Below are positions 11,209 to 23,400 of a stretch of DNA of 64,000 nt, piece by piece; the stretch's first letter is position 1; the number at the start of each line of letters is the position of its first letter. Location of the stretch: positions 3,469,580 to 3,533,579 of the forward strand of contig NC_049989.1 in NCBI RefSeq assembly GCF_000003815.2, in the 5' to 3' direction. The DNA is from Branchiostoma floridae. Taxonomy: Eukaryota > Chordata > Leptocardii > Amphioxiformes > Branchiostomatidae. The notes under the pieces are model-generated. The model was given only the letters and a program-made list of their open reading frames with translations, did not search any database and had not been told where the DNA came from. The position numbers were made by a program, and so were the translations under genes.

Positions 11209-14200
11209 ATGGCGACTAGAGTGTTCACTAGATATCTGTGGTACCCTGTGTTACAGTCAAGAGCGTTCACAACGAACGAAGCTGTCAGAAGCGGACTTTT
11301 AAAATTGGAACGAGGTGGGAGGGGGGCGACCAACGTCAGATCATGCGTAGCCAGATACATGTCAACAGATGTGGACGTAGAAGAGAGAATGCAGAAACCG
11401 AAGAAGTTTAAGAAGCCTAAACGTGAGATCTCGGCGCTGGAGAGACGGCTGATGAACCTGTCAGAGCAGGAAGTGGACTTCACGTCGGAGAGCTCGGAGA
11501 GAGACGTCGACTGGAGCACTGATGAAGATGACAGCAGACGGTTTGCCAAGGTCAGATCTCATGTCATGTGTATTCATCATCTTCTTCACAGCATGTGCAT
11601 TTCGTCGACTTTTATGATTTTTTTTATAGATAGTTGAGAGATATGTTGTCAGACTCCTGTGAGAATTTGCTCCTATGCAATTTACGACAACCTTAGGCCA
11701 TACCAATTTAATCTGTTGGTTCTCGGAATCGCCGCTTCTATTTTTCCCAATTTCAAAAAAAAAAAAAAATGGACTTGCCATACGACCTTGAGATTATTTG
11801 CATGTTCATGAGAACTCATTTGCATGTTCGTGAGAGTTAAATGTCCACAAGTTGCTGGACAAACTTCGGCTCAGTTAAACAAACTTCTGAAACAAGTACT
11901 GGACATGCAAAAACAACTATCACCTGCTTATGTTTTCCTTTGTGTTGTAGATCATCGAAAACCACCAACAGATCGTGAAATTTGTGCTGGAAAATGTCGA
12001 AAATTTCGTTGCCTGCAAACCAAAATGGCAGCATGTAGCCAGTCACAAGTATGTAAATGAATGCAATTTCATGCAAATGAGGAGTACACTCTAGCGTTTT
12101 TTGTTTAAACTGCAGCTTTCACAAAGAGAATAATGAATCAGATGTTTCAGGCACTCTTTTATTTTTTGGGTGAAATGAAGTCATTTTGTTGTTGTTGTTG
12201 CTAACTTACATTAGACATTATACTATGCTGAAAAAGTTTTTAAAGTTTTTTAATGTTGTTAATGATTTACTATGATGATTTATTACAACTGTTAAGCTTT
12301 ATTACTGTGTGTACTTCTGTAATACTGATTGCACATTATTTTGCGTTTGTATTGTTGAAATTACATGTAAAATGTATACTTACATGCAAATTTTTCATGT
12401 AATTGTAACTGGATAAGTATTTTGCCACACTGAAAACTCTGGACCTGAATCCAGACTTGTTGCAAGTTTTTGTTGTTGTTTTTTTCGCCCTGTCGCTCCA
12501 ACTTTTTTCTGGAAAAATCCGAGAACCAACAAATTAAATTGGTATGGCCTTACGAAATGGTACGCAGTAGTAATTTATGTCATAGTGTCGGTAAATTTCT
12601 TATAAAGATACTGGTGAAACCTGGACAAGGTTACCATTTAGAGATAAGCCAAGGCAAGGCGAGAGTGCAGACATGCTAGTCACAGTCGTGGGGCACAGTC
12701 GGTGGCACATGACCAAATTCTCAGTCACAGGGCTTATGAATTGAGTTTGTTTACCCATGCATTGGTAATAACTGTTCATTGAAAGCATTACATCTCTTGA
12801 ACAGTTAGTCCATTCCTGTCCATTGGGCACAGTTGGTGGCACATGACCAAATTCTCTCAGTGCCATTGAAGTGAGTTTACCCGTGCGCTGGTAACAACTG
12901 TTCATTGAAATCATTACATCTCTTGAAGAATAAAAGGAAAATTGATTTTTATATTTAGGTGAATTCCAATCACGTTCCTGTGTCCATGGAGCGAGTCAGA
13001 GCCAGGAATATTGGAAGCTTTGATGTGGACTTCCTACACGAGACCAAGTCAGCCCGACCTAGAGCTGGGAGGCCTGCTCAGAAACCCTGGAAACAAGGTA
13101 GAAGAATTGCATATCATTGGGTTGCACATGTCTGTTACACCTTACAAGCTCACTTATGTAAGATTGCATGGCCTAAGCAGCAGCTCGTTGGGCTTAGGCT
13201 CAAAAGGTTTCGGGTTCGCACCCTGCCGCCAGAGCAGTGTCTTGTGCTCTTGGGAAAGGCGCTTTGCACGACTTTTCCCTGTTCACTCAGGTGAAAATGA
13301 GTACCTATATTTAGCTAGGGATGTCCCTCAGATAGGACGTCAAATAAAGACTGTGCCATAATGATCAACATAATGATCGTGGGCACTGAAGGAAGGAAGA
13401 AGAAAAGAAAAGAAAAGAAAGAAAGCTTTTCCTACCTGGTATGGATGTGTATAATTCTTGTGTAGCCAATCCATTTGTTACTGCCCAATTTATACTTGTT
13501 GAGTGGTTAATTTTTTTCCTTGATTTCCTAAGATTATGGAAGCAGCTGGAGACAGGACAGATGGAGAGATGAGGATGATGAGCCGTCACCGTGGCAACAG
13601 CGACGGAGACAACCGCGGAGATGGGAAGATGGTGAAAGCAACTATGGTGATGATGAGCCAGCGCCATGGCAACAGAGACGAAGACAGCCGCGGAGGTGGG
13701 AACATGGTATAAGCGACCATGGTGATGATGAAGCCGTGTTGCCATGGGAACAGTCACCTAGGCAGCAGAGAAATGAGAACAGGTACAGTCCAAGCTGATC
13801 TTTTATCAGAAAATAATGTTTTATCAAAAAGAATGATTTTGTGTAATTTGTATGAGATAAGTTCCTCTTTTTACCTAGAAAATGAAGACCTTACCATAAT
13901 ACTGTAATACATGTGAAGATTTAGATGGTTGATGTTCTAAATATCTTTGGATTGCCCTTGCTGTCCCTGTGGGATGCTATGTTGCTGGGAAAATAGTACA
14001 ATGATCAATGTTCAATAGTGGCCATAGAGTAACGATTTGCAATCAACTGTGGGAAAATCTGTACTCCATTGGCTGACCAAGCTCGCTGATAGAACATCCC
14101 CTATTTTGGCCAATTCTTCAATCTGACGAACCCCTACTCACAAATACCCCCATATTTGTCCACAGGCAGTTGAAGTTTGCCCCTGCAGTAGGCAATGAAT

Positions 14201-17200
14201 TCCTGTTTGGCATCGCCCCCTGCCTTCTGGCCCTTCAGCAAGGTCAGAGGTCATTCAGTCAGCTGTTCCTGAAGGATGCGCCCTACCAGACAGGTGCAGA
14301 CAGGATCGAGGAGATAGAGAGCCTGGCAGACGAGAAGGAAGTGAAAGTTGTCAGAATACCCAAGCATCGAATGACTAAGATGATCGGGGACGGAACCCAC
14401 CAGGTGTGTGATTCACTTCCTTGTCCAGTCTTTTCTGCCATGAAAGGATTTGTTTGTTTTGCAAAGTTGATGAACAGTAAAACTTTTGTGAATATTTGTA
14501 TGGATATTTTGATTCACTCCTTTCCTAACTCTGGAGGTCTGGAGGTAAGATTACGTAAAAAGTAATGTTATAGAAATAAGGATATTTTTTAAAGCCCTAC
14601 CCTGGTTTTCACCCAACCCAGAGGAGTTTTAAAAGGGGTCTATTGGTTGGTCTTAGCATTAGGAAGAAGTAATTTGGCAATGGCAAAATCCCAGATCTAG
14701 CATGCTAGTTATGCAGAATTAACAAACAGCATTTATTTTTATGACCAATGTAGGGAGTGTGTTTGGAAGCTACCAAAAGAAGAGCTGAACCTCTTAGCCT
14801 AGAAGATATCAGGTAAGATCATATTGTCATATTATGCACTATTAAGGTAAAATTGTCTTTTCATGTGCTATATTTTGTTATATATATCATTATATTCTAC
14901 ACTATGTACAGTAGTTATTTGTAAAGAAGATTCAACATCATGTTTCACAACTCCCAATTCCAGCCCAACTGTAGACGTGGACTCAGAGAGACCTCCTATC
15001 TGGTTGGTTCTGAATGAAGTGCAGGTAAGGGACTTATTTAACTCAGTGACGTGTATTTAACTCAGTGTCAGTGACATCGTAGATCCTCTTGTTATGAAGG
15101 AATATGTAATGTCATTAGCATTTTTGTGTCTGTTTGTCATCAAGCCTTTTGTTATTTGATATTTTTGATAACTTTTCTCTCTTTTATCATCAAAAATGCA
15201 TATTTTGACTCATTTTAGGACCCCATGAATTTTGGTGCCATCCTGCGGTCATCGTACTACCTTGGAGTGGACAAAATTATAGCCAGCAGCAGTAATTGGT
15301 AGGAATCTAACTAACTCACACACACTCACTATCCAGTTTATGCCACACCAATTTTATTAGTTGTTTCTTTGATTTCCCGACCCTATTTTTTCCGAATTGA
15401 AAAAAACAAACTTTTCATATTGATGGCCACACCTCCTTGTGTTGACAACATTTCACTGCCTCTCCTTTCTCAAATTAACAACTAAGTATTCCAGTAGCTG
15501 TACGTGCCTATTTTGGACAGTACATTTATTATTTTTCTTCAAACTTTGAACTTTGCTACCAGGGACCTCCTAAATGTTGAAATGTTATTTTTGTAGTGTA
15601 ACTTGAGTAAGCCCCTCGATCTCTCCTACTCCCGACTTTTTGCAAAAATTTTTTTCGACAGACCAACCCAATTTTTTTCTGAAAAAGTCTGAAAAACAAC
15701 AAATGAATTTGGCCGTGGCCTTATCATGTGTTGTTTCGTGTCAGGCAAGGATTAGACATCCTTGTAGTTGAACAGAGATGTGGAGCTTGATGGCAGCCTG
15801 CTTCTTAAGGGTTGACACTCTATAGGTTGAGGAGATGGAGATCTTCCCTTGCCTTGCAAAAACGTTCTTCTAACCTTTTACCTTGTTGTTGGTAACAAAA
15901 ATTGTTTAACTGAATTGTAGATTGGATATAGCATAAGTCTTCACAGGGAGACTATGAAAAATGTTAAGAAGTCAATATCATGTTGGTTTATTGAAATGAT
16001 AAAATGGAAGCATATGAAGTATGATTGTTCCATTCCTAACCAATACAGAAGTCTTCAATTGGTATGGTAGCAATAGTAGTATGTCCTTTTACTGGTTCAA
16101 CTGTCTTAACTTTTGTAGTTCATGCATATATTTCTCAGGACTATTTTTTCTGGATGACATTTTCTGACTATGTCTGTTTGTCTCCTTTCCACCTGTAGCT
16201 GCCCTTTGACCCCTGTGGTGAGCAAAGCAAGCTCAGGAGCCATGGAGACTCAGACAGTGTACTCTATGGAAGACATTCCAGCACTCTTACAGGTATGTCT
16301 GGATTACATCACTCTTGTAGGTTATATCTGTATTATATCTTACAAGTATGTCTGTATTGCAATGTGGACAATCATTCTTGAAGGTTATGTCTGAATTGTA
16401 TTGCCAGCTGCATCTAGAATTAGGCTAGTATCCATCCGTATTAAAGCTCCCGAATCTCTTCTGTCCTACTCATGTTTTTGCAGAGAGGACAGAAGAGACT
16501 TGGGAGCTTTATCAATATGGCTGGATACCAGGCTATTTAGAATAGCTCAAGCACTTTCATCTGGCAGTCAAGTCCATCCAGATAGTTCCATTTCATTCTA
16601 CAACTGTATGTATTATGTACAATTTAAGCATAAAGACTTTAAAGAAGGCTGTCACCATACACAGTCTCAATTTGGTAAGCATATTTTTGTACAATTTTTC
16701 TAGAACTTGAGCAGTTCAGGGTGGACAGTGGTGGGGACAGTGGCAGCCACTGAAGACGTGGAGGGCACAGTCGTATGTGGGAACTTTGCTCTGAGTGGAC
16801 CCACAGTCCTGGTTCTTGGTAAGAAGACTTATCTTATGCTGTATATACAGTATTTATATACCTTTCTACAATTGTATTGTACTTTGTAAATTTTAAGTAT
16901 TATTTTACTTGGTATGTTACTCAAAGCATTTTGTATTTCTCTTTCAAAGCCCGACATTTATAATAGCCACGGCTAGTTGGGCAACCTTGGCTGCTTGTAT
17001 TGCCAGCCAAAAAAAGTACTGTGCTGTTCCTATTCTGAGATTGAAATGTTTAGAGACAACTTCCATTTTCATGTTGACTTTGTTTATACAATGAATGAAA
17101 TCTATAACATCCACACTTCACAGGCAATGAGGGTCATGGACTGGGCACGGAGCTGGAGAATTTGTGTACGACAAAAGTCACAATTCAGCCTGGGAGAGAA

Positions 17201-17571
17201 CTGCATCCTGGGATTGATTCCCTCAACGTCTCTGTAGCAACAGGTGGGAAACAAGTCACCAGTCCTTAAATGAAAGTGTCATCAGTTTGTAGTTGTCATT
17301 ATAGCATTATAGTTGAAAGTTTCCAAAGACCAGTATAACGATAACAGCAATATCTGTCTCAAGCATGATGCTATGAGTATTCCGAAATGAGTTCTGACCA
17401 AGGAGGTAACGGTCATAATCTAAATTTGATCTATTTAAAGGGCATACATCCATGAAAGAATTAATTTATTTATGATTGTCTTACACACTGTGGCGCCAAA
17501 TGTATGAATTAATTCGTCTTTTTTATTTTTCAGGAATCCTGCTTCACAGCATCCTGTCCAACAGAAAGTAG
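11209..17571 (+). CDS. MRM1: Mitochondrial rRNA methyltransferase 1 (SpoU family)
   Basis: Eleven exons: 11209-11550, 12959-13097, 13533-13782, 14166-14403, 14754-14812, 14964-15024, 15219-15298, 16199-16292, 16704-16818, 17124-17243, 17534-17571 (TAG); 511 residues. MRM1 2'-O-methylates a conserved guanosine of mitochondrial 16S rRNA using S-adenosylmethionine. The N terminus ([20 protein letters not shown]) is basic and free of acidic residues, like a matrix presequence. Residues about 244-270 ([20 protein letters not shown]) are the SpoU substrate-binding N domain. The knotted catalytic domain shows motif 1 ([14 protein letters not shown]367), motif 2 (LVLGNEGHGL, N461-E462) and motif 3 ([15 protein letters not shown]). 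It is longer than the human protein (353) because of a large insert between presequence and N domain, including a 25-residue tandem repeat in exon 3. The [11 protein letters not shown] stretch matches human MRM1. Confidence 0.93.
11694..12552. mobile_element. TIR element in MRM1 intron 1
   Basis: A left arm at 11694-11727 (TTAGGCCATACCAATTTA...) is the inverted complement of the right arm at 12518-12552 (...AAATTGGTATGGCCTTA), about 34 bases each with few mismatches. The 790-base interior has no transposase-like ORF. This looks like a non-autonomous DNA element. A shorter relative lies in intron 7 of the same gene. Confidence 0.75.
12691..12926 (+). repeat. Two-copy tandem duplication, period about 134 bases
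   Basis: GGGCACAGT.GGTGGCACATG begins at 12691 and again at 12825, and both copies end in CATTACATCTCTTGAA (about 12800 and 12926). The duplication sits just upstream of the MRM1 exon 2 acceptor at 12957-12958. Copies differ by small indels and substitutions. Confidence 0.8.
13165..13365 (+). mobile_element. tRNA-derived SINE copy
   Basis: A B-box-like stretch (GGTTTCGGGTTCGCACC, near 13207) is followed by a body with TTGTGCTCTTGGGAAAGGCG, a CAGGTGAAAATGAGTACCT block and GATAGGACGT. The same body occurs in reverse at 21655-21900. It lies in MRM1 intron 2. The tRNA-like head and shared body support a SINE. Confidence 0.65.
13574..13782 (+). repeat. 75-base in-frame tandem repeat in MRM1 exon 3
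   Basis: Units start at 13574, 13649 and 13724 with GATGATGA, exactly 75 bases (25 codons) apart. Units 1 and 2 encode nearly identical peptides with the core [13 protein letters not shown]. Unit 3 is degenerate ([10 protein letters not shown]) and cut by the exon end at 13782. The peptide is rich in Arg, Gln, Trp and Asp and has no counterpart that I know of in vertebrate MRM1. Confidence 0.9.
15340..15722. mobile_element. Short TIR element in MRM1 intron 7
   Basis: The left end (GCCACACCAATTTTATTAG, about 15342) and the right end (AACAACAAATGAATTTGG...GGCCTTA, to 15722) are imperfect inverted repeats. The right end resembles the right end of the 11694-12552 element, so these are probably two members of one family. 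The interior is non-coding. Confidence 0.6.
16416..16540. mobile_element. Fold-back element in MRM1 intron 8
   Basis: About 50 bases at 16416-16467 (containing AAAGCTCCCGAATCTCTTCT) are inverted at 16486-16540 (containing AGAAGAGACTTGGGAGCTTT) across an 18-base loop. The transcript could form a long hairpin. Consistent with a very short MITE. Confidence 0.75.
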
Positions 17572-17838
17572 TCTCAAAGTCAGCATTGCACTGTGTTCAG
17601 TGGACTCATCTTAAATGTATTGTAGTATGAAAAAGGCCTCACATGAACTGATGCTATGCAGCCAAAGTCCTGCTCCAACTGCTTGCTGATCGACAGTTGA
17701 TGCCTATGGAAAAATTACTAAGCCTGGTTCACATTGTGCTTGCAAACACATTATGATTAACACATGTAATGGACTTATTCATGCAATGCAACAAAGTAAG
17801 AGGAACTATAATAATGTGATATTGTTAACAGTATGAGA

Positions 17839-17844
17839 AATAAA
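17839..17844 (+). terminator. MRM1 poly(A) signal
   Basis: AATAAA lies 268 bases beyond the MRM1 stop codon, with no earlier canonical signal noticed in this orientation. This gives a compact 3' UTR. Confidence 0.6.
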
Positions 17845-18049
17845 ATCAGTGATCAGTGAAATCGTTATTGCTTTCTCAGTTTCTGCCTCACATTAAATAC
17901 AAATGATGTTCAAAGGAAAGTTAGCTGTCAGGTCAGCCATGTTAATTGTCTGGTTAGTTTTGCCTTTGTCTAGTGTAGGTCTTCATCTGAACCATCATTA
18001 TTGACCAGAAGAACCAGGTCATTGTACACACTAGTCTCAAATGCAGTCA

Positions 18050-18713
18050 TAAGGTTCCGGTTCGGAATTTCAAGTGTCCAGATATCTAAATAGTCCCTAA
18101 GAATAAGACGCAAATCAGAGGTTGTCTCCATAGTTTTAGCTCTAGATTTTTCGGCTATCGCTTTAAAAGTCTATAATCTTTTATACTTCTCCAAATGCTT
18201 GTTGTTCGTAGCGTTTTATGGTGTCGGAGATTTGATCGTGCAGTGAACACTTCCTGGTATTAGTGCGCGCGATAGCGGTAAAGCGTTTCGTCGCCTGATT
18301 ACCCAGATCATGCGTTCTATGTGCGTTTTGGGTGTTTTAGCGCCATCGGAGCTTGCGGAAAACGTATCGGATAACTTTTTTTCCTTTTTACTCAGTATAC
18401 AGAAGAAGTCTTGACCTTCATTGCCATACGAGTCATTATCCCAGGAAAATTCATTTTTTCCGTGTAGCGGCCTGTAAAAAATGGCCCCAAATTAGCAATT
18501 TTTTTATGAAAAGCATATATTTTTGATGGTTTTTACCAAAAATAACATTTCTACAGAAAATGTCAAATGAGTCTGTCGGTCAGCGACAACACACCCTTTT
18601 CCATCGGAAACATTGAATTATCCGAAAAACGGTGTTTTGAGAAGCGTTAGTGCTTTTCTCGGAGACAGTCAAATCAGCCCCAAATCCTAAAAAAAACTCC
18701 GAACCGGAACCAT
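18050..18713. mobile_element. 660-bp TIR element between MRM1 and AKAP1
   Basis: The left end AAGGTTCCGGTTCGGAATTT and the right end ACTCCGAACCGGAACCAT are inverted repeats about 20 bases long. The interior is more GC-rich than its flanks, with CG-rich stretches near 18245-18360, and has no ORF of note. It sits between two convergent 3' ends, where insertion is likely to be tolerated. Non-autonomous DNA transposon by structure; superfamily unknown. Confidence 0.72.
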
Positions 18714-19022
18714 AAACTAACATACTTGACAATGAATGTATACTGCTAGTGTTAAGGGCAGACAACCAAGTCTACAATCTTCCCTAGGGCAATCTGATTC
18801 TGTAAAGTCAAAGTGAATGTCATATGATGCAACACATTTAGATTGATATATCAAAGTTGACCTGATGTGAATCATATTTTAAGGCAATGGAAAGATAAGG
18901 TGATCCAAAACATCTTTTCATAAATATACCAACTGCAAAACATTACCTGACACTTTACCTACATGAAGATTAAGTGACAAAAGCACGTCCCATGCATACA
19001 CTTTGTGGATTGAAATCTTTAA

Positions 19023-19284
19023 GTTGGATAGCCTCTACCAGGCTCTGCAAATTGCTGGTCAATAGTAGAAATTTGACAGAGTCAATAGTATGTTAGAGGA
19101 GTCAGCCTTAGTCTGTGTAACGCAAACTCCGCTGTCCAGGGCTGTAAATGGCCCCTCCCTGGGCAGGCTGTATAGAAGCTTGCTTAAATCAGGCTAAGTC
19201 ATCCTTAGCAGTCAACATACTTTTCCCTCCATTTGTCAAATTTCTACTATTTGGCCAACAATCTACAGAGCCTGGTAGATGCTA
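19023..19284. mobile_element. MITE near the AKAP1 3' end
   Basis: GGATAGCCTCTACCAGGCTC at the left end is mirrored by GAGCCTGGTAGATGCTAC at the right, and an inner pair (AATAGTAGAAATTTGACA / TGTCAAATTTCTACTATT) is also inverted. The element at 25053-25247 shares the AGCCTCTA.CAGGCTC end and the inner TTTCTACTATTT, so both belong to one family. Confidence 0.75.
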
Positions 19285-19396
19285 CAAGTTGGAGGCAAGC
19301 TCTGAGAAAAGGGTAAATGAAACTGGAGTCTGAGAGTAATGTTCGAATCAATGCAGTTATGATACAGGCAAGGGAAGGTTCCGGTGCAAATGTAAC

Positions 19397-19402
19397 TTTA
19401 TT
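19397..19402 (-). terminator. AKAP1 candidate poly(A) signal
   Basis: TTTATT on the plus strand reads AATAAA on the minus strand, about 1.0 kb beyond the AKAP1 stop (20422-20424). The intervening 19.4-20.4 kb is AT-rich, has no coding signal and would be the 3' UTR. Confidence 0.45.
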
Positions 19403-20421
19403 GGAAAAATAGACAAAGCAAATCACCAGTACACAAAGTACTCATCACACAATCACATCTATAGTCGGCTTCATTCACATCTTTTTACGGTTTTGCTTCA
19501 TTATTTCTTCTCTCATGCGGTAGAAAGCAAACATAGTAATTTCTCTCAACACATCCATGATTCCCATATAAACCAGCTGATGTAAATATCAAATTCTGAA
19601 CATGTAATACAGTATGCAACTATGCATGTATAAACTATTTCAAGCAAGTGGCTGCAATCTTGGTCATAGAAATCTAATGCTTGTCTCCATATAGTAATCT
19701 GATTTGGACATGTGTAAAAACAGCTGTATGTTTGAAAACCTGATATGAACTTGTTCTTTATATAAACTGTACAGTATTGGTCAATGTTTGTTATGTACAT
19801 TATGTAAATCCAACTAGTGTCAGATTGCACAAGATGAAGTAGTTGCTTGCCCAGAAGTGAGACAATTTTAAGAAAACCATGACTGAAAAAAAATAGTTTT
19901 GTACAAAGTAATGAAATCACTTCTGCTATAAATGCCGGACAGAGATGTCCTGCTTTCCAGTTAACATAAGAGAGATCAAATATCTTTATTTGGTATTCAA
20001 TAATTAAAAGCTCTTCTTAAACCATCCAACACAAGTAGGTAATAAACATAATTTAACTAACAAAACTACTGGTACTAGTGGTAGTAATAATATGTACAAA
20101 GCACCTCACATAGCATAGCATATTGCAGAGCTTGTATGTCAGAAATGCCATTGAAGTTGTCAAATTAAAGGTCTTTCCTCTACAGAACTTGCTCAACATT
20201 TGTACAGCTTTCAACTAATGTCACCTCCAGGGCTTTGCTATACCAGACAAGAAGCTGAGGAGAGTTTTTAAGTCATTATTCTGGTGGGACAAAGTAAGAC
20301 AGAAACACTACAAACTACAGCCCATTTCTGTTTTGTAATTTTTCCTTTGCATCATGGCATCTCTGAAAATAGGTTGCAGTGATTGCACTTGTGGTAGTAA
20401 AGCTAGCAGCTAATTTGACAT

Positions 20422-23400
20422 TCATGCCTCTAACCACTGCGCTAAGCCCTGCTCCACCATCACCCGATTCACCATGATGCTCTGAAAGAGAAGGTATTCA
20501 TCGTTAGGTATAATCATATGTTTCCAACCTTTGTGAAGGTGAGATTGGCCTATGTTTTTCTATAGTCTTCGTGCTAAAAGTCCATCGGAAAGTTAACTAT
20601 TGCCACAATAAAATGATCCAAGCACAGAAAAAACTATTTCTATTTTACAAACTCTGTCTTAATACTCTGCGTCTACTAAGGTGGTAAATAATAGTACAAA
20701 TAGTCTACCCCAATATCTTGTTCCACTGTTTGGGTACAAAAAATTACAGATCTATGAATACCTTCTGCTCACCTGCGGGTTCTTTTTTTATATTGAGAAT
20801 GCGACAACTTGAAATACTTATACTTACCGTGTCGCCCTGTGTGGAGTACAGATGTACGAGGGGACAGCCTTCAGTAGAGTACCCAACCACATTCACCTGA
20901 GTCACCATACCCTGGGTCAACTCCTCCACCAGTCCTGTAGCTTCAATGGAGAAGCTCTCCTCACCTGGTCAAGACAAAGTACAGATGTTTCTCTTCAAAA
21001 CTGCAAATCGTTTACTACTTCCATCTTAAGATCAGGGTTGGACAATTCCGCTAGTCGGATTGTCAAGATAAAAGTTGGTTCGGTCAAGTAAATTCTTTAT
21101 GTACTTGCTGCTAACTTGCCCGATAGGACAAGTGGATTTTGGAAAACTTGTCCAACCCTAAAGATGGAATGAAAAGAAGCTTTTACTCAACTGGTGGTCA
21201 TTTTCCAAGTATGCTGGACTAGAAGAATTTCATTTCACACATTGAGGCTGGCAAAGCAATATGTGTGGTCAGGAAACAACTACTGTTTTGATTGAGTAAA
21301 AGAGGGACACTACCATACATACCTTCTAGTGGGGCGATGTTTGCCATGTAACATTCCACAGCCTGGAACGGGAGGGTCATGAAGTCACTCCTGTCAAGAA
21401 AAAGAAAGTGTCAAGACAGCAAACATCTTGAGGATTGAAACAATTTCAGGACAATTCAGGAATAGCAGATGACTCTGACAAACCAACAAATGTTCATTGA
21501 TAAAAACAAACTCTATTCCAATTTGCCATGTCCAAAGTAGATAAAAAATTTATTTATCTATTCAGTTTCACATTTGTGCAAGGATTGACATAGCAGGTGA
21601 CTATCAAATTTGCAAGATGTCAACCCAGAGACCAGACTGTAGGTTTGAGCCACTCACACCGAGAAGGACCCCTACTCTCTTTGATAAATGCAGTGGGTTC
21701 TTTAACATGCTCAAGTGTGGCTTTCACCAAACACAGGGCCTCCATTTAACGTCCTATCCAAGGTACTCATTTTTCACCTGACTAAAGTGAGTGAAGTCAT
21801 GTAAAGTGCCTTTCCCAAGGGCACAAGATCAGGTTTCAACCTTGAGACCTCTTGGGCTTGGGCCCAAAGCGCTGCCGATTACGCCACACAATCTCACTAG
21901 GGCTTACCTGATTTGGCGTAGGACATCTCGTGGTACGTGGTAGTACCCTCCATAGTCACAGAACTTCACAACGACAGAGTCTGTGTCCTCCATCACCTCT
22001 CGGACCTCGGCACGGCAGTATGCTCCCAACATGGGCGACGGGGCCACACAGATGACACCAACTGCAGAGGCAATGCAGATGTCAACAATAATTAAACATT
22101 TGGGCTACTTCAAACATAAAAAATGTAGTTTCAAGACCTTACTGTAATATGACCTAAATCTGTAGATCATTTGAAATGTTGTACATGATGACTTTCAAGT
22201 AAATCTCCACTAATCCTGGATTTGCAAATCAGGATGCACGAAGACACAGAATGGACCACCATTCTATGCAACAAATCCGCCTCAAGTTCTTGTACCAGGG
22301 ACCAGGGTAACTTCTTCAGTGGCATATGCCTTCATATGACAGATGTAGATGTTACTTTTCAGGGAGGCCCTGGATTTGAACCTTTCAGACCAGGATGAGT
22401 GAATTGGGATCCCGTGCCTGCATGTATTCCGATTTGTGGATCCTGAAACGAACGGGGTCTAAGAATACCCCTTACTTACTGTCTATAGGTTTGGGCACCC
22501 GTCACCAATGTTTGGTCTGCATAGTTCACGCACTAGTGCCCATCCTGACACTTGTGTTGGTGTTTTATTTTGTGTGTGTGTGTAAGTATGAATGCATCGA
22601 GAGGGAGGGCTGTGTAGGGGTGATGCAGAAATAGTCCTTACTGTCTACAGGTTTGGGTCTATGTGGAAACTGGAAAGGTGGTTACTATAGATAAAAGGTC
22701 AAAGAAGATTGGATGATTGATACTTGTGCCAATGGGGAAATCTGAGACCACCAAAAGTAATAACATTGAGCAGGTGGTCCTTGGGCAGAGGTGGTCACTT
22801 GTACAGGTTTGACCAGTATATGTAGTTATATCAAGAGGGAGGGCTGTATAGGGGTGATGCAGAAATGGCCCTTACTGTCTACAGGTTTGGGCACCCCTGG
22901 CACCAATGTTTGGTCTGCATAGCAGATGGCCATACAGTGGTCCAACGTTGCCAGCGCGGGGAAGGTTGGGTGGATGTGCTGCTGCACGAAGACGTGGGAG
23001 GCGTCCATGATGTTACAGACGATGACGTCGTTGAGTCCCTCGGTCAGCTGCAGCTGGAGTTGAGGAGGGAGGACAGGGATGATGTCCACACACCTCTGAA
23101 ACACCACGGGACACATCATGCTGTCAGACACACATGCACACCGCAAGCCCAACACAATTATGGTAATCAGGGGGGGCAACAACAGGCATGCAACAACAAC
23201 AACATCAACACACGTTTTCCTCAAAGCTGAGTTGCTCTGCATTTGATTTCAAGTTTTGCTTGTGCTTTTGACTGTTGCCTTTGATCGTGGCAAAGGTTCC
23301 TTGCTGTCCATGTAGAACCACGTGTTAGTCTCACTCTGTAAAGGAGGTCTACCACAAAAATTATCTTCCACCACAATTACAGATTTTGGACAAAACTTTC

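Noticed and set aside
13365-13757. 130-residue minus ORF rich in His and Val
   Set aside because: Antisense of the MRM1 exon 3 tandem repeat; the repeat keeps the opposite frame open.
22865-23230. 121-residue plus-strand ORF opposite AKAP1 exon 4
   Set aside because: Antisense shadow of the AKAP1 exon; its translation is low-quality (Gln/Asn run) while the minus-strand frame matches AKAP1.
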